Of a stretch of DNA of 64,000 nt, positions 17,079 through 26,403 are shown in pieces. Location: the NCBI RefSeq assembly GCF_000368865.1, contig NZ_KB849725.1, forward strand, positions 490,082-554,081. The letters are read 5' to 3'. Below the pieces are notes generated by a model, which made no database searches, had not been told where the DNA came from, and worked only from the letters and a program-made list of their open reading frames with translations. Positions within the stretch are counted from its first letter, which is position 1; the number at the start of each line of letters is the position of its first letter. Source of the DNA: Acinetobacter bouvetii DSM 14964 = CIP 107468 (GTDB taxonomy: Bacteria > Pseudomonadota > Gammaproteobacteria > Pseudomonadales > Moraxellaceae). Made by a program: the position numbers and the translations under genes.

Positions 17079-19280
17079 ATGAAACTTCAAAGTATCGCTT
17101 GCGCCGTTGCCCTAGCAACGGGCGGTTTATTTTTTACTCATGTTGTAAATGAGGCAATTGCTGCGGAAACTGCGGCAACCGCTGCTTCAAATACAATTCA
17201 GCCTTCACAAGAGCAAGCTTTGGTTTCCCGTCAACTGGCAACCTTGGTGGACCGTCAGCATTATCTGAATCAGCGTTTGGATGCGAATACCTCCAACCGG
17301 ATTTTAGACTTTTATATCGACAGCCTCGATCCTGAACATACGCTGTTTTTAGCTTCGGAAGTGGCAGATTATAAAAAGCGTTTCGGTGCAAATTTTGGCG
17401 CAAATTTAAAAGCGGGCGATTTGTCCGGCCCATATGAAATTCACGCGCAGTACCGTGCGCGTTTAAAGCAGTTTTATAGCCATATGCTGGCGGAACTGAA
17501 AAAACCGCAGAATCTGAATCAGCCGAATGCATTTATTGAAACGGACCGTGAAAAAGCCCCATTCTTTAAATCTGAAGCGGAGCAGTGCGCGCATTGGAAT
17601 AAAATGCTGGTGTCACAGCTGATCAATTTAAACATCAGCAAACAGGAAGAGCAGGCGAAGCAAAAAGCGCTGAAAGATGATCCTGGATTAGCCAATGGGC
17701 AGGATTTGACTGGCCCAGAAGATTTAACGCCGGTTCAAACACTGACCAAGCGCTTTACCCGCCAGCTGGAGCGCGTCAGCCGCTTGAAGAGCGATGATGT
17801 GCTGGATAAAACGCTGAATGCCATGATGCTGACTTATGATCCGCACAGCAATTATTTCCCGCCCGTGGACGCCATGGAGCTGAACCGTCAAACCACGCTG
17901 CAGCTGGAAGGCGTTGGGGTATCTATCCGTCCGGACCGCGGCAATGAAGACTACACCAAAATTGAAACCATTGTAGAGGGCGGCCCAGCCAGCAAGTCAG
18001 GCCAGGTGAAAGCGGGTGACCGCATCATTGGTGTGGCGCAGGATGGCGACAAGATGGTGGATGTCATTGGCTGGCCGAGCAATGAAATTGTTGGCTTAAT
18101 CCGCGGCAAGCGCGGCACTAAAGTCACTCTGCGCTTACTTGGAGCCGGCGCATCAATGAGCCAGGCGCGCAATGTGACCATTGTTCGGGATGTGATTCAA
18201 GAAGAAGATGCCGGTGTGCGCTCACGGATTGTGGAAATTGAACGTGATGGCAAAAAATATAAATTCGGCGTTTTGGAAATTCCATCCTTCTATCTGAATT
18301 ACCGTGCGCGCCGCGCAGGCGCGGAATACCGCTCAGTTTCGGAAGACACCAACAAAGCGCTGAAATCACTGGCGGCGCAAAATGTGGAAGGGATTATTGT
18401 GGACTTGCGCAATAATCCAGGCGGTTCGCTGGATGAAGTGGTGCGCATGCTGGGGCAAGTGATTAAATCCGGCCCGGCAGTTCAGATACGTGATGGGAAC
18501 GGCACGGTCAGTGTATTGGAAGATGATGACGGCGGCGCGCAAACTTATGCTGGCCCATTGGCGGTATTGATTAACTTGGCATCGGCGTCGGCCAGTGAAA
18601 TTTATTCTGCGGCGATTCAGGATTATGAGCGCGGCATTGTCATTGGCAGCACCACGACGGGTAAAGGAACAGCGCAAGTGCAGCTGGATAGCTTGGCTTA
18701 TGGGCAGGCGACATTGACGCAGCGTAAATTCTACCGTGTCACAGGCGGCAGCACGCAAAACAAAGGCGTGGTGCCGGACATTAAGCTGGTGGATATTTAC
18801 AATGACGAATTTGGCGAACGTAAATCGAAAAATGCCTTGAAATGGGATACGATTCCGACAGCGCCGTTTAAGCGCGAAGGCTCGATTCAGAATTATGTGC
18901 CGGATCTGGTGAAATCATCGCAGCAGCGCGTCAGCCTAAATCCTCAGTTTAAGTATTTGGAACAGCGGACAGCGCTGGCGAAAAAAGCTGATGAGCAGAA
19001 GCAGGTCGTGCTGGATCTGCAAAAGCGCAAAGCGGAATTGCTGGACATGGAGCAAAAAACGCTGGCATCAGAAAATGAACGCCGTAAAGCAACAGGCCTA
19101 AAACCGTTCAGCAATTGGGAAAGCTATCAGGCTTCAATGGATGCGCTGGTGGAAACCCGCGCGAAAATGAAGGCGAATCAGCGCCCTGCATTGCCGGAAG
19201 ATGAGGCTTTTGTGAATGAAGCGGCGAGTGTGCTTTTGGACTATGCCAAACTTCAAGGTGCGGCAAAAGCAGCGCCTTAA
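17079..19280 (+). CDS. prc: Carboxy-terminal (tail-specific) protease Prc
   Basis: Prc is a periplasmic S41 protease that degrades proteins with non-polar C-termini and trims cell-wall enzymes. The 733-aa product from ATG 17079 opens with a Sec signal peptide (cleavage near residue 28, EAIAA). It has an N-terminal helical domain, a PDZ domain at about 262-340 (GVGVSIRP), and the catalytic domain with the SASASEI Ser region (502-508) and Lys529 in TTTGKGTAQ. The C-terminal helical DUF3340-like region follows. An in-frame TTG at 17046 exists, but the ATG directly precedes the signal peptide and has AAGGAAG upstream. Confidence 0.95.
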   Translation: MKLQSIACAVALATGGLFFTHVVNEAIAAETAATAASNTIQPSQEQALVSRQLATLVDRQHYLNQRLDANTSNRILDFYIDSLDPEHTLFLASEVADYKKRFGANFGANLKAGDLSGPYEIHAQYRARLKQFYSHMLAELKKPQNLNQPNAFIETDREKAPFFKSEAEQCAHWNKMLVSQLINLNISKQEEQAKQKALKDDPGLANGQDLTGPEDLTPVQTLTKRFTRQLERVSRLKSDDVLDKTLNAMMLTYDPHSNYFPPVDAMELNRQTTLQLEGVGVSIRPDRGNEDYTKIETIVEGGPASKSGQVKAGDRIIGVAQDGDKMVDVIGWPSNEIVGLIRGKRGTKVTLRLLGAGASMSQARNVTIVRDVIQEEDAGVRSRIVEIERDGKKYKFGVLEIPSFYLNYRARRAGAEYRSVSEDTNKALKSLAAQNVEGIIVDLRNNPGGSLDEVVRMLGQVIKSGPAVQIRDGNGTVSVLEDDDGGAQTYAGPLAVLINLASASASEIYSAAIQDYERGIVIGSTTTGKGTAQVQLDSLAYGQATLTQRKFYRVTGGSTQNKGVVPDIKLVDIYNDEFGERKSKNALKWDTIPTAPFKREGSIQNYVPDLVKSSQQRVSLNPQFKYLEQRTALAKKADEQKQVVLDLQKRKAELLDMEQKTLASENERRKATGLKPFSNWESYQASMDALVETRAKMKANQRPALPEDEAFVNEAASVLLDYAKLQGAAKAAP

Positions 19281-19301
19281 TGCCATCTTTGGATTTTTTT
19301 G

Positions 19302-19334
19302 AAAACCAGCAAGCTTTGGCGAGCTGGTTTTTTT
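19302..19334 (+). terminator. Terminator of prc
   Basis: Stem AAAACCAGC/GCTGGTTTT around a 12-base loop, followed by seven T, 21 bases after the prc stop. Confidence 0.82.
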
Positions 19335-19626
19335 ATGCCGGCGTTATTTTTGAGCAAAAAAATCAGCTCAGGATAAGGCAGATGAATCGGGAATATGGCT
19401 GCGTTTTTTGTGTTTTAGTGATTGATATGGAAGTTTTTTTTATAAAACTGACCAGCCTCTGCAAAACATGGAAGAAATACTTGACCTAAGCATGAGAGTA
19501 TAAGATTCTAGGTTAATTATTTTTTGCCGATAACTTTTTTTAAAATTTTTTAAGGCAATCAACCTAAAAATACCGGTCATTTAAATTGAACAAAATAACA
19601 GTAAAGGCTTGTGCGGAATCTTCTTT
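19335..19626. other. Spacer between prc and the MHYT protein
   Basis: AT-rich spacer. A 69-codon frame beginning at the prc stop runs through the terminator and has no family features, so I do not call it. No operator recognised. Confidence 0.4.
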
Positions 19627-21684
19627 ATGACGCATGTACATTATGATTACAGTCTTGTATTGGTCTCGGCTATCGTTGCATTGCTGGCATGTTATTTTGC
19701 TGTTTCTGTAGAACAGACATTATTCCGCGGCTCCCGGCCTAAATATGAATGGCTGATTTTAATTTGCAGCGGCGCGCTTTTGGGGGCGGCGATTTGGTGC
19801 ATGCATTTTGTGGCTATCATGGCAAGCCAAATGCCCGGCATGCAATCTTTTCATTTAGGCTTAAGCCTCGTTTCGTATTTAATCGCCTTTGCCGCATCGG
19901 TTTTTGCTATTTGGCTGACCACCCGCTTTACCCTGCCGTTATTCCGTTTGACTTTAGGCGCTGTATTGATGGGGCTGGGCATTTCAGGCATGCACTATAC
20001 GGGCATGCTAGCTTTGAATATACAAGGTTATGAAGTCCGCTATGAACCTGTCTTGGCCATTTGTTCAATACTGATCGCGATAGGCGGTTCATGGATTGCC
20101 TTTTTGCTGGCTTTCCGCAATAAGCATGCACGCCACTTTAGAATGGCATTAAAGTTCGCAATCGCATTTACTTTAACGATGACCATTGTTGTTATGCATT
20201 ATACCGGCATGGCTGCCATGAGTTTTATTCCCGTGAATCCTGCTGCGCATGTAGAGCAGGCAACAGGCTTTGATCTGCAGCTGTTGACCGTTATCTTTAT
20301 GACCTGTTTGATTTTAGGCGTTGCATTTTGCGTGGCGATGCTGGAGCGCCGCTTAGAAGAGCGCAGCCGGCAGCTGACCAAAGCCAATCGGGAGCTGGCC
20401 AATTTAGCTGTCCAGGATAATTTAACTAAACTGCCAAACCGGCTGTTTCTTGCTGAGTATGCGCATTTTTTGTTTACCGATCAGCGCTATCAAAAGGATC
20501 AGATTGCTTTTCTTTATATCGATTTAGACCGCTTTAAGGCGGTGAATGATGTATTTGGGCATCATGTGGGAGACCAGCTGCTGATTCAGCTGGCCAATCG
20601 TTTGCACCGCCTTTTAGATGAGCATTCAAAGCTTTTGCGTATTGGCGGTGATGAATTTTTGATGGTGCTGGAAAGCGCGACCTCGGAGAAGGCATCTGCA
20701 GTTGCAGAGAAAATTTTGGAATTGATACAGGACAGTTTTTTAATTGCGGGCAAAGAAATCAATGTATCCGGCAGCATCGGCATTGCCATGTACCCTGAGC
20801 ATGGCAGCAATTTGCAGGATCTGCTGATCAATGCGGATGCCGCTATGCTGACATCCAAAGATCAGGGGCGGAATACCTTTTCTTTATTTTGCTACAGTTC
20901 AGATCAAAATGAAGCCAAGAGTCAAACCAAGCTGATTAATGACCTGTATAAAGCGGTAGAAGATCAGCAATTTGTGCTGTTTTATCAGCCAAAATTTAAA
21001 GCCTGCGAACGTGGAATTTGCGGCGTAGAGGCGCTGATCCGCTGGAAGCATCCGAGCCTCGGCATGCTGACGCCGAATATGTTTATCCGCGGGGCGGAAA
21101 AGACCGGGCTGATTATCCGGATGGGCTATTGGGCGCTGGAAGAAGCGTGCAAGCAAATTAAAGCCTGGGAACATACGCATCCGCATTTTTTACCGATTTC
21201 CGTCAATTTATCCGCCATTCAGTTTGAGCATAAATACCTGTTTGCAACCTTGGAAGCCCTGCTGAGCAAGTATAAGGTCGACTCCAGCTATTTGATGATT
21301 GAAATTACAGAATCGACGGCAATGCACCATATTGAAAATAGCATCCGGACCTTGGAGCGCTTGCGTCAAATGGGAATCAAACTGGCAATTGATGATTTTG
21401 GCACGGGGCATTCCAGCTTTTTATATCTGAAGAATTTGCCAGTGGACGAACTGAAAATTGATAAAGAATTTATTTATGATTTAACGCCGAATTCTAAGGA
21501 AGAAATGATTTTGGAAAGCATCATTCAGCTGGCGATTAAGCTTGGGCTGGTGGTGACTGCAGAGGGCGTTGAAACCCCGCTGCAAGCTGAGATTTTGACC
21601 CGTTTGGGCTGTCAGCAGCTGCAGGGCTATCTTCTGGGGCTGCCTGTAGGCGTCGTGCGCTTAGAAGCGTCTGAATACCTTTAA
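19627..21684 (+). CDS. MHYT-GGDEF-EAL membrane cyclic-di-GMP enzyme
   Basis: This inner-membrane protein (685 aa) should control the second messenger cyclic di-GMP. Residues 1-230 hold seven membrane helices of the MHYT sensor, proposed to bind copper and sense O2, CO or NO, with three repeats: CMHFVAIMA, GMHYTGM and VMHYTGM. The GGDEF domain keeps the active-site GGDEF at 340-344 but lacks an RxxD inhibitory site before it. The EAL domain has E468-A469-L470, IDDFGTGHSSF and AEGVET, so phosphodiesterase activity is likely. ATG 19627 is chosen over the in-frame TTG at 19609, which lacks a spaced ribosome binding site. No partner gene is adjacent. Confidence 0.93.
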   Translation: MTHVHYDYSLVLVSAIVALLACYFAVSVEQTLFRGSRPKYEWLILICSGALLGAAIWCMHFVAIMASQMPGMQSFHLGLSLVSYLIAFAASVFAIWLTTRFTLPLFRLTLGAVLMGLGISGMHYTGMLALNIQGYEVRYEPVLAICSILIAIGGSWIAFLLAFRNKHARHFRMALKFAIAFTLTMTIVVMHYTGMAAMSFIPVNPAAHVEQATGFDLQLLTVIFMTCLILGVAFCVAMLERRLEERSRQLTKANRELANLAVQDNLTKLPNRLFLAEYAHFLFTDQRYQKDQIAFLYIDLDRFKAVNDVFGHHVGDQLLIQLANRLHRLLDEHSKLLRIGGDEFLMVLESATSEKASAVAEKILELIQDSFLIAGKEINVSGSIGIAMYPEHGSNLQDLLINADAAMLTSKDQGRNTFSLFCYSSDQNEAKSQTKLINDLYKAVEDQQFVLFYQPKFKACERGICGVEALIRWKHPSLGMLTPNMFIRGAEKTGLIIRMGYWALEEACKQIKAWEHTHPHFLPISVNLSAIQFEHKYLFATLEALLSKYKVDSSYLMIEITESTAMHHIENSIRTLERLRQMGIKLAIDDFGTGHSSFLYLKNLPVDELKIDKEFIYDLTPNSKEEMILESIIQLAIKLGLVVTAEGVETPLQAEILTRLGCQQLQGYLLGLPVGVVRLEASEYL

Positions 21685-21695
21685 ATTCAGAAAAA

Positions 21696-22640
21696 GGCAT
21701 AGTTGCACAATGGTTTAAGAGCAAAGGTTACTTAAATTTAAGTGATAACTAGGGTATGAAGGTCACCTAATTCAGTGAATTTATTTTGGACTATTGCACG
21801 TGCATGCATCTCATTGACTTGGCTTTGAAAGCTCCTTGCATTCAGTTTATCGCCTAATAATTTGATGCAATGCATTTTGGTTTCTACTCAGCTTCGGCGA
21901 TGATAGCCTGACCAGTTTTTCCATGTTGTCCTACCTAAATGTTTTAACCGTTCGAAGCAGTTCATTTCTTTCAAGTGATCTTATTCTTTTAGCTTTCCAA
22001 GGCTTAGAATTTTTCGAGTTGGAAGGATTGCATGCGTTTGTCGATCTGAGATGACTTGACGACATTGTTTTGCATCGTAAGCACCATCCCGTATAGATGG
22101 AATCAACTTGCTCATCTTTTGGAATCTGAGCAAGTAAATCATTCACATTATTTGTATTGAATTGAACAGCTCGTATTTTTAAGGTTTTAGCATCGATACC
22201 AAGATGTAGCTTTTGCCCTTGGCGACGGTATTCAGATTGAGGTTTCTTATGTTTCCACTCTCCTTTACTCAGCAATTTTAAACCTTGCGAATCAGTGCTT
22301 TTCATATCTACGCATAGATGAAGTTCACCTCTTTTTTTTGATGGCTAATTGCAATATTGATATGTTTTTGTCTCCGATAAAGGGCCGGGCAATCTAGTGC
22401 AGCCCAATTTAAATTGCAAAGCTTAATCAGACTTTGAACAGAACCTGTGACCATGCGCAAAGAGCATCGAAATAGAGGTTGAATTATTAGGCAGCATCGG
22501 AGGGGTGTATCTGAGTCAGTCTGATTTCTGCGATGTTTAGCACGTAATAGCGAATACCGTTTGGTATTGGGATCAAACCAAATCGAGGTGTTTCCACGAT
22601 TAATCAAAGCTTGGCTGTAAGAGGCCAATTAAGAGCGAAA
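21696..22640 (-). mobile_element. Degenerate IS5-family (IS903-like) insertion sequence
   Basis: The region contains a broken transposase on the minus strand and, at its left edge, GGCATAGTTGCACAA (21696-21710), which looks like a terminal repeat of this IS group. A matching right end is not preserved: the sequence near 22,640-22,664 is only weakly similar. The copy is old and cannot move by itself. Confidence 0.6.
21738..22628 (-). pseudogene. IS5-family transposase, multiply frameshifted
   Basis: Pieces in different frames line up with one IS903-type DDE transposase of about 300 aa. The N-terminal part shows YSQALINRGNTSIWFD. The middle shows KSTDSQGLKLLSKGEWKHKK and RRQGQKLHLGIDAKT, corresponding to the first catalytic Asp region. 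The C-terminal part, after a stop, shows WKKW-like and SFQSQVNEMHARAIVQNKFTELG segments. The second Asp region (SIYTG) is scrambled by a frameshift and the catalytic Glu is not visible. It lies between the MHYT protein and prfC. Confidence 0.75.
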
Positions 22641-22815
22641 TAAATTGTAGATGCAGGTTCATTTATTCAGAAATTATAGAGCGGCCCAGACTAGTAGCGC
22701 AGGGTTGAGCAGCAAGGCCCCTGGGAACACGAATATCCAATGCAAAGTCGCGGTTAGAAGGCAGTTGATGAGTGAAGCTCTATAAATGTGTTTTACTCAA
22801 TATTATTAATAAATC

Positions 22816-22824
22816 TGCTACAAT
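22816..22824 (+). promoter_or_regulatory. Extended -10 promoter of prfC
   Basis: TGC-TACAAT at 22816-22824 followed by ATCGCC. It predicts a leader of about 60 bases before prfC. No good -35 at standard spacing, as expected for extended -10 promoters. Confidence 0.6.
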
Positions 22825-22890
22825 ATCGCCAATTTTTAAATTGATCAGATCTGGTCTTTTGCGCTGCGTGTCTGCAGCAGGTGTCTTTCC

Positions 22891-24483
22891 ATGAGTTTTA
22901 AACAAGAATTAGCGGCGCAGGTCGCTCAGCGCCGTACATTCGCTATTATTTCCCACCCCGATGCCGGTAAAACCACCATGACAGAAAAACTGCTGTTATG
23001 GGGACAGGCGATTCAGGTCGCCGGTATGGTGAAAAGCCGCAAGTCAGACCGCGCAGCAACATCGGACTGGATGGAAATGGAAAAAGAACGGGGCATTTCG
23101 ATTACCACCTCGGTCATGCAGTTCCCGTTTAAAGACAAAATGATCAACCTGCTCGATACCCCAGGGCATGAAGATTTCTCGGAAGATACATACCGGACAT
23201 TAACTGCGGTCGATTCTGCATTAATGGTGATTGACGGCGCGAAAGGTGTCGAAGACCGTACGGTGAAGCTGATGGAAGTCTGCCGCATGCGCGACACGCC
23301 GATCATTTCATTTGTCAACAAAATGGACCGTGAAATCCGTGAGCCCTTAGAGCTTTTGGATGAAATTGAAAATGTCCTGAAAATTAAATGCGTGCCTTTA
23401 ACCTGGCCGCTGGGTACTGGCCGCGACTTTGCCGGTGTATTCAATTTAATTGAAGAAAAATTTTACGTATATAAAGCGGGTTTTGGTTCAACCATTACCG
23501 ATATTGAAGTGCGTGACGGCTATAACTATCCGGACTTGCGTGAAAAAGTCGGTGAGCTGGCATGGGCAGCCTTCGAAGAGTCTTTGGAATTGGTGCAAAT
23601 GGCCAATGAGCCTTTAGACCGCACAGAATTTTTGGCAGGCCGTCAAACGCCTGTACTGTTTGGTACGGCATTGGGCAACTTTGGTGTAGATCACGTGCTG
23701 GATGCATTTTCAAAGTATGCGCCAGAACCGAAAGCGCATCCGACAGAAGCGCGCACAGTTGAAGCGATTGAAGAGGGCTTTACTGGATTTATTTTTAAAA
23801 TTCAGGCCAATATGGATCCGAAGCACCGTGACCGTATTGCATTCATGCGGATTTGTTCAGGCAAATATGAAAAAGGCATGAAAATGAAACATGTGCGTAT
23901 TGATAAAGATGTGCGCATCAGTGATGCATTAACATTTCTGGCGGGCGACCGTCAGCATCTGGAAGAAGCATGGCCGGGCGATATTATTGGCTTGCACAAC
24001 CACGGCACCATTCAGATTGGCGATACTTTTACCGCAGGCGAAAAGCTTCACTTTACCGGCATTCCGCACTTTGCGCCCGAAATGTTCCGCCGTGTGCGCT
24101 TAAAGGATCCATTGAAATCCAAGCAGCTGCAAAAAGGCTTAAAAGAGCTGTCGGAAGAAGGCGCCACACAGGTGTTCATGCCGCAGAACAGCAACGACTT
24201 AATTGTGGGCGCGGTAGGTGTGCTGCAGTTCGAAGTTGTGGCGTACCGCCTCAAAGAAGAATATAAAGTCGATTGCATTTATGAGCCAGTCAGCATCAAT
24301 ACTGTGCGCTGGGTGTCTTGCGATGACGACAAGAAATTTAATGAATTTAAGAAAAAAGCGCATGATCAGCTGTCGGTTGACGGCGGCGGCCATTTGACCT
24401 ACCTTGCGCCGAGCCGCGTGAATTTGCAACTGATGCAGGAGCGCTATCCTGACATCCAGTTCCGCAACACCCGCGAGCACTAA
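22891..24483 (+). CDS. prfC: Peptide chain release factor 3
   Basis: RF3 is a translational GTPase that removes RF1/RF2 from the ribosome after termination. The 530-aa protein has the GTPase motifs HPDAGKTT (G1), DTPGHEDF (G3) and NKMD (G4), and the extended switch I region with [10 protein letters not shown] that marks RF3 and EF-G relatives. It continues through domains II and III to the end. It has its own promoter after the IS remnant and its own terminator. Start at ATG with a modest ribosome binding site. Confidence 0.97.
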   Translation: MSFKQELAAQVAQRRTFAIISHPDAGKTTMTEKLLLWGQAIQVAGMVKSRKSDRAATSDWMEMEKERGISITTSVMQFPFKDKMINLLDTPGHEDFSEDTYRTLTAVDSALMVIDGAKGVEDRTVKLMEVCRMRDTPIISFVNKMDREIREPLELLDEIENVLKIKCVPLTWPLGTGRDFAGVFNLIEEKFYVYKAGFGSTITDIEVRDGYNYPDLREKVGELAWAAFEESLELVQMANEPLDRTEFLAGRQTPVLFGTALGNFGVDHVLDAFSKYAPEPKAHPTEARTVEAIEEGFTGFIFKIQANMDPKHRDRIAFMRICSGKYEKGMKMKHVRIDKDVRISDALTFLAGDRQHLEEAWPGDIIGLHNHGTIQIGDTFTAGEKLHFTGIPHFAPEMFRRVRLKDPLKSKQLQKGLKELSEEGATQVFMPQNSNDLIVGAVGVLQFEVVAYRLKEEYKVDCIYEPVSINTVRWVSCDDDKKFNEFKKKAHDQLSVDGGGHLTYLAPSRVNLQLMQERYPDIQFRNTREH

Positions 24484-24505
24484 GTCTCCAATCGGACAGA
24501 AAAAT

Positions 24506-24536
24506 AAAACAGCTTCACATGAAGCTGTTTTATTTT
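24506..24536 (+). terminator. Terminator of prfC
   Basis: Perfect 11-bp stem AAAACAGCTTC/GAAGCTGTTTT (24506-24516, 24521-24531) with a 4-base loop, followed by ATTTT. Confidence 0.87.
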
Positions 24537-24579
24537 GTGATAAATTGATTTTAATTTTAAGCTTTCACCTCTCAGCATT

Positions 24580-25404
24580 ATGAATATCATCAAGGATGCA
24601 GTAACACTTTCACTGCTTGGCATGACCCTGCTGCTGAGCGCCTGTGATGATTCTAAAAAACCGCAGCAGCCTGAATCTGAAAGAAAAACATCAGTTTTTG
24701 CGCCTGAAAAAGCGGAAGTATTGCCCTATTTAAATATTCAGGAACAGCCTGCAAAAATTGCGTTGCCTTTTTGTGAAAATAAAAGCTGTATTGATCTGGA
24801 TATACAAACGGTTCAAACCGCAGACGCGTGGCTGAATACATGGATTGAACGCAATCAGGCGCTGGTGGTGCAGGATCAGATCGGGCTGAAGCAGAGCATG
24901 AGCCTGCAGCAGGCAATCAATGCGTATGTGAAAAAATCAGATGCATGGCAAGATGAATTTAAAGCCAACCGGCCTTATTCCTTAACCATGTACACCCGCA
25001 TTCCGTATCAGCGCAATCAGTATGTGCTGCTGCAGGTTGGCGTGGATACTGCGCAGGAAAATGTCAAAGTGAAAGACCGCCATTACTTTTTTGTTGCAGA
25101 CCGCAATACCCAGAAAAGTTTAGCCCTGCTGGACATTATGGATGCTCAAAAACAGGCGAAAATGAATGCGATTGTGCAGGAGGCATATGCCAAATGGCTG
25201 AAAGATCAGGATGCGGCTGTCCGCTCCGCGGCGCCGAAAAAGCTGTATTGGGGGCAGTCTGACTGGTTTTTCGATCAGGAGGGGATTGGCCTGCATTACC
25301 GCACGCATGAAATTGTCAAAGACGGCAAGCAGCTGGATATTTACTTAAGCAAACAACAAACACAGCAGGTCTTGAAAGCTGACGTATATCAGCATATGTT
25401 TTAA
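24580..25404 (+). CDS. Lipoprotein with RsiV/DUF3298-like C-terminus (copy 1)
   Basis: A 274-aa lipoprotein (lipobox LSAC, Cys22). Two Cys occur early (FCENKSC, about residues 64-69). The C-terminal third ends in the pattern LHYRTHEIV...LDIYLSKQQTQQVLK, which resembles the DUF3298 domain found in RsiV and in lysozyme-binding or inhibitor-like lipoproteins. The next gene is a paralogue with the same plan. Whether it binds lysozyme or another ligand is not shown by the sequence. Confidence 0.75.
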   Translation: MNIIKDAVTLSLLGMTLLLSACDDSKKPQQPESERKTSVFAPEKAEVLPYLNIQEQPAKIALPFCENKSCIDLDIQTVQTADAWLNTWIERNQALVVQDQIGLKQSMSLQQAINAYVKKSDAWQDEFKANRPYSLTMYTRIPYQRNQYVLLQVGVDTAQENVKVKDRHYFFVADRNTQKSLALLDIMDAQKQAKMNAIVQEAYAKWLKDQDAAVRSAAPKKLYWGQSDWFFDQEGIGLHYRTHEIVKDGKQLDIYLSKQQTQQVLKADVYQHMF

Positions 25405-25458
25405 TGTCAGGCATTGAAGAATGATGCCGGTCAGCCAGATAAGAGAGACACTTCATTC

Positions 25459-26403
25459 ATGTTAAAGCATAAAAAAATTTGGGCGATGAGCATTTTGGCT
25501 TCCGCTGTTGCGCTGAGCGCCTGCCAGCCGCAGAAAGCTGAACCGAAGCCAGAAGAAAAACCGAAAACAGAAGCGCCGGATCAAAGCATGAAACTGATCG
25601 GCGATTCTGAAAAACTGAGTTTGAACATGCCGGACTGTGACGGCAACAGTTGCCCTGAAATTTCAGTTGAACGGCTCAGCAGCAACCAAAGCTTTATTGA
25701 TCAATACATTGATGATGAAATATTAAAGCAGCTGGGCTTGATTCTGTCTGTGGCGCCTGCTCAGGACAAAGCGCAAACGGCGGCCAGTGAAGCCAGCGCT
25801 GCATCTGAAGCCAAGTCGCCATTGGCGCAGGTCGAAACGCCAAAAGTAAAACTAGAGAAGCAGGCTGCGCCTTATATGCAGGCCTTTATTAAATTGGATC
25901 AAGAGCTGAAAGATTTAAATTCAGCGCAGAAAATCAGCTTGATGGTTAAGCCGAAAATTTTAAATGCAGGGGAGCCATTGGCGACCGTCGTGCTGAACAG
26001 CAGCAGCTATTTGGGCGGCGCGCATGGCTCATCCTCACAGCAGTATTATAATTTCGATCTCAAAGCCAAGAAACTGGTCAAACTGGATGACATTATAGCC
26101 GCGAAACAAAAAGCCGCATTGCAGAAGAAAGCGCATGAAGCTTTTAAAACATGGGTGATGGATTCTAAGCTTGCAGACAGTGTGGATGAATATGAACAGG
26201 CTTGGAAATTTAAACTGTCAGACAATTATTTCTTGGGGAAAGATGGCTTAATTCTGCAATATGCGGAATATGAAATTGGGCCGTATGTCGTGGGGCTGCC
26301 GCGCTTAACCCTTCCTTATGATCAGCTGCAAGGCATTTTGAAGCCGCAATATCTGCCGGCAGCCGCTGAAGCGCCAGCTTCTGAAGCCAAAGCGAAATCT
26401 TAA
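25459..26403 (+). CDS. Lipoprotein with RsiV/DUF3298-like C-terminus (copy 2)
   Basis: A 314-aa lipoprotein paralogous to the gene just upstream: same Cys22 lipobox LSAC, an early Cys pair (CDGNSC) and a C-terminal DUF3298-like segment LILQYAEYEIGPYVVGL. An extra Ala/Ser/Glu/Lys-rich linker sits at about residues 100-130, and another low-complexity stretch at the very end. ATG 25459 is preferred to an in-frame TTG at 25414 because it begins the signal peptide. Its stop TAA shares a base with the ATG of the TatD gene (TAATG), so these are translationally coupled. Confidence 0.78.
   Translation: MLKHKKIWAMSILASAVALSACQPQKAEPKPEEKPKTEAPDQSMKLIGDSEKLSLNMPDCDGNSCPEISVERLSSNQSFIDQYIDDEILKQLGLILSVAPAQDKAQTAASEASAASEAKSPLAQVETPKVKLEKQAAPYMQAFIKLDQELKDLNSAQKISLMVKPKILNAGEPLATVVLNSSSYLGGAHGSSSQQYYNFDLKAKKLVKLDDIIAAKQKAALQKKAHEAFKTWVMDSKLADSVDEYEQAWKFKLSDNYFLGKDGLILQYAEYEIGPYVVGLPRLTLPYDQLQGILKPQYLPAAAEAPASEAKAKS

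Noticed and set aside
19280..19489. 69-codon frame directly after prc
   Set aside because: Runs through the prc terminator hairpin.
21685..22673. ATTCAGAAA on both sides of the IS relic as a 9-bp target duplication
   Set aside because: The 9-mer match is short and AT-rich, and the right terminal repeat is not preserved, so the boundary cannot be checked.
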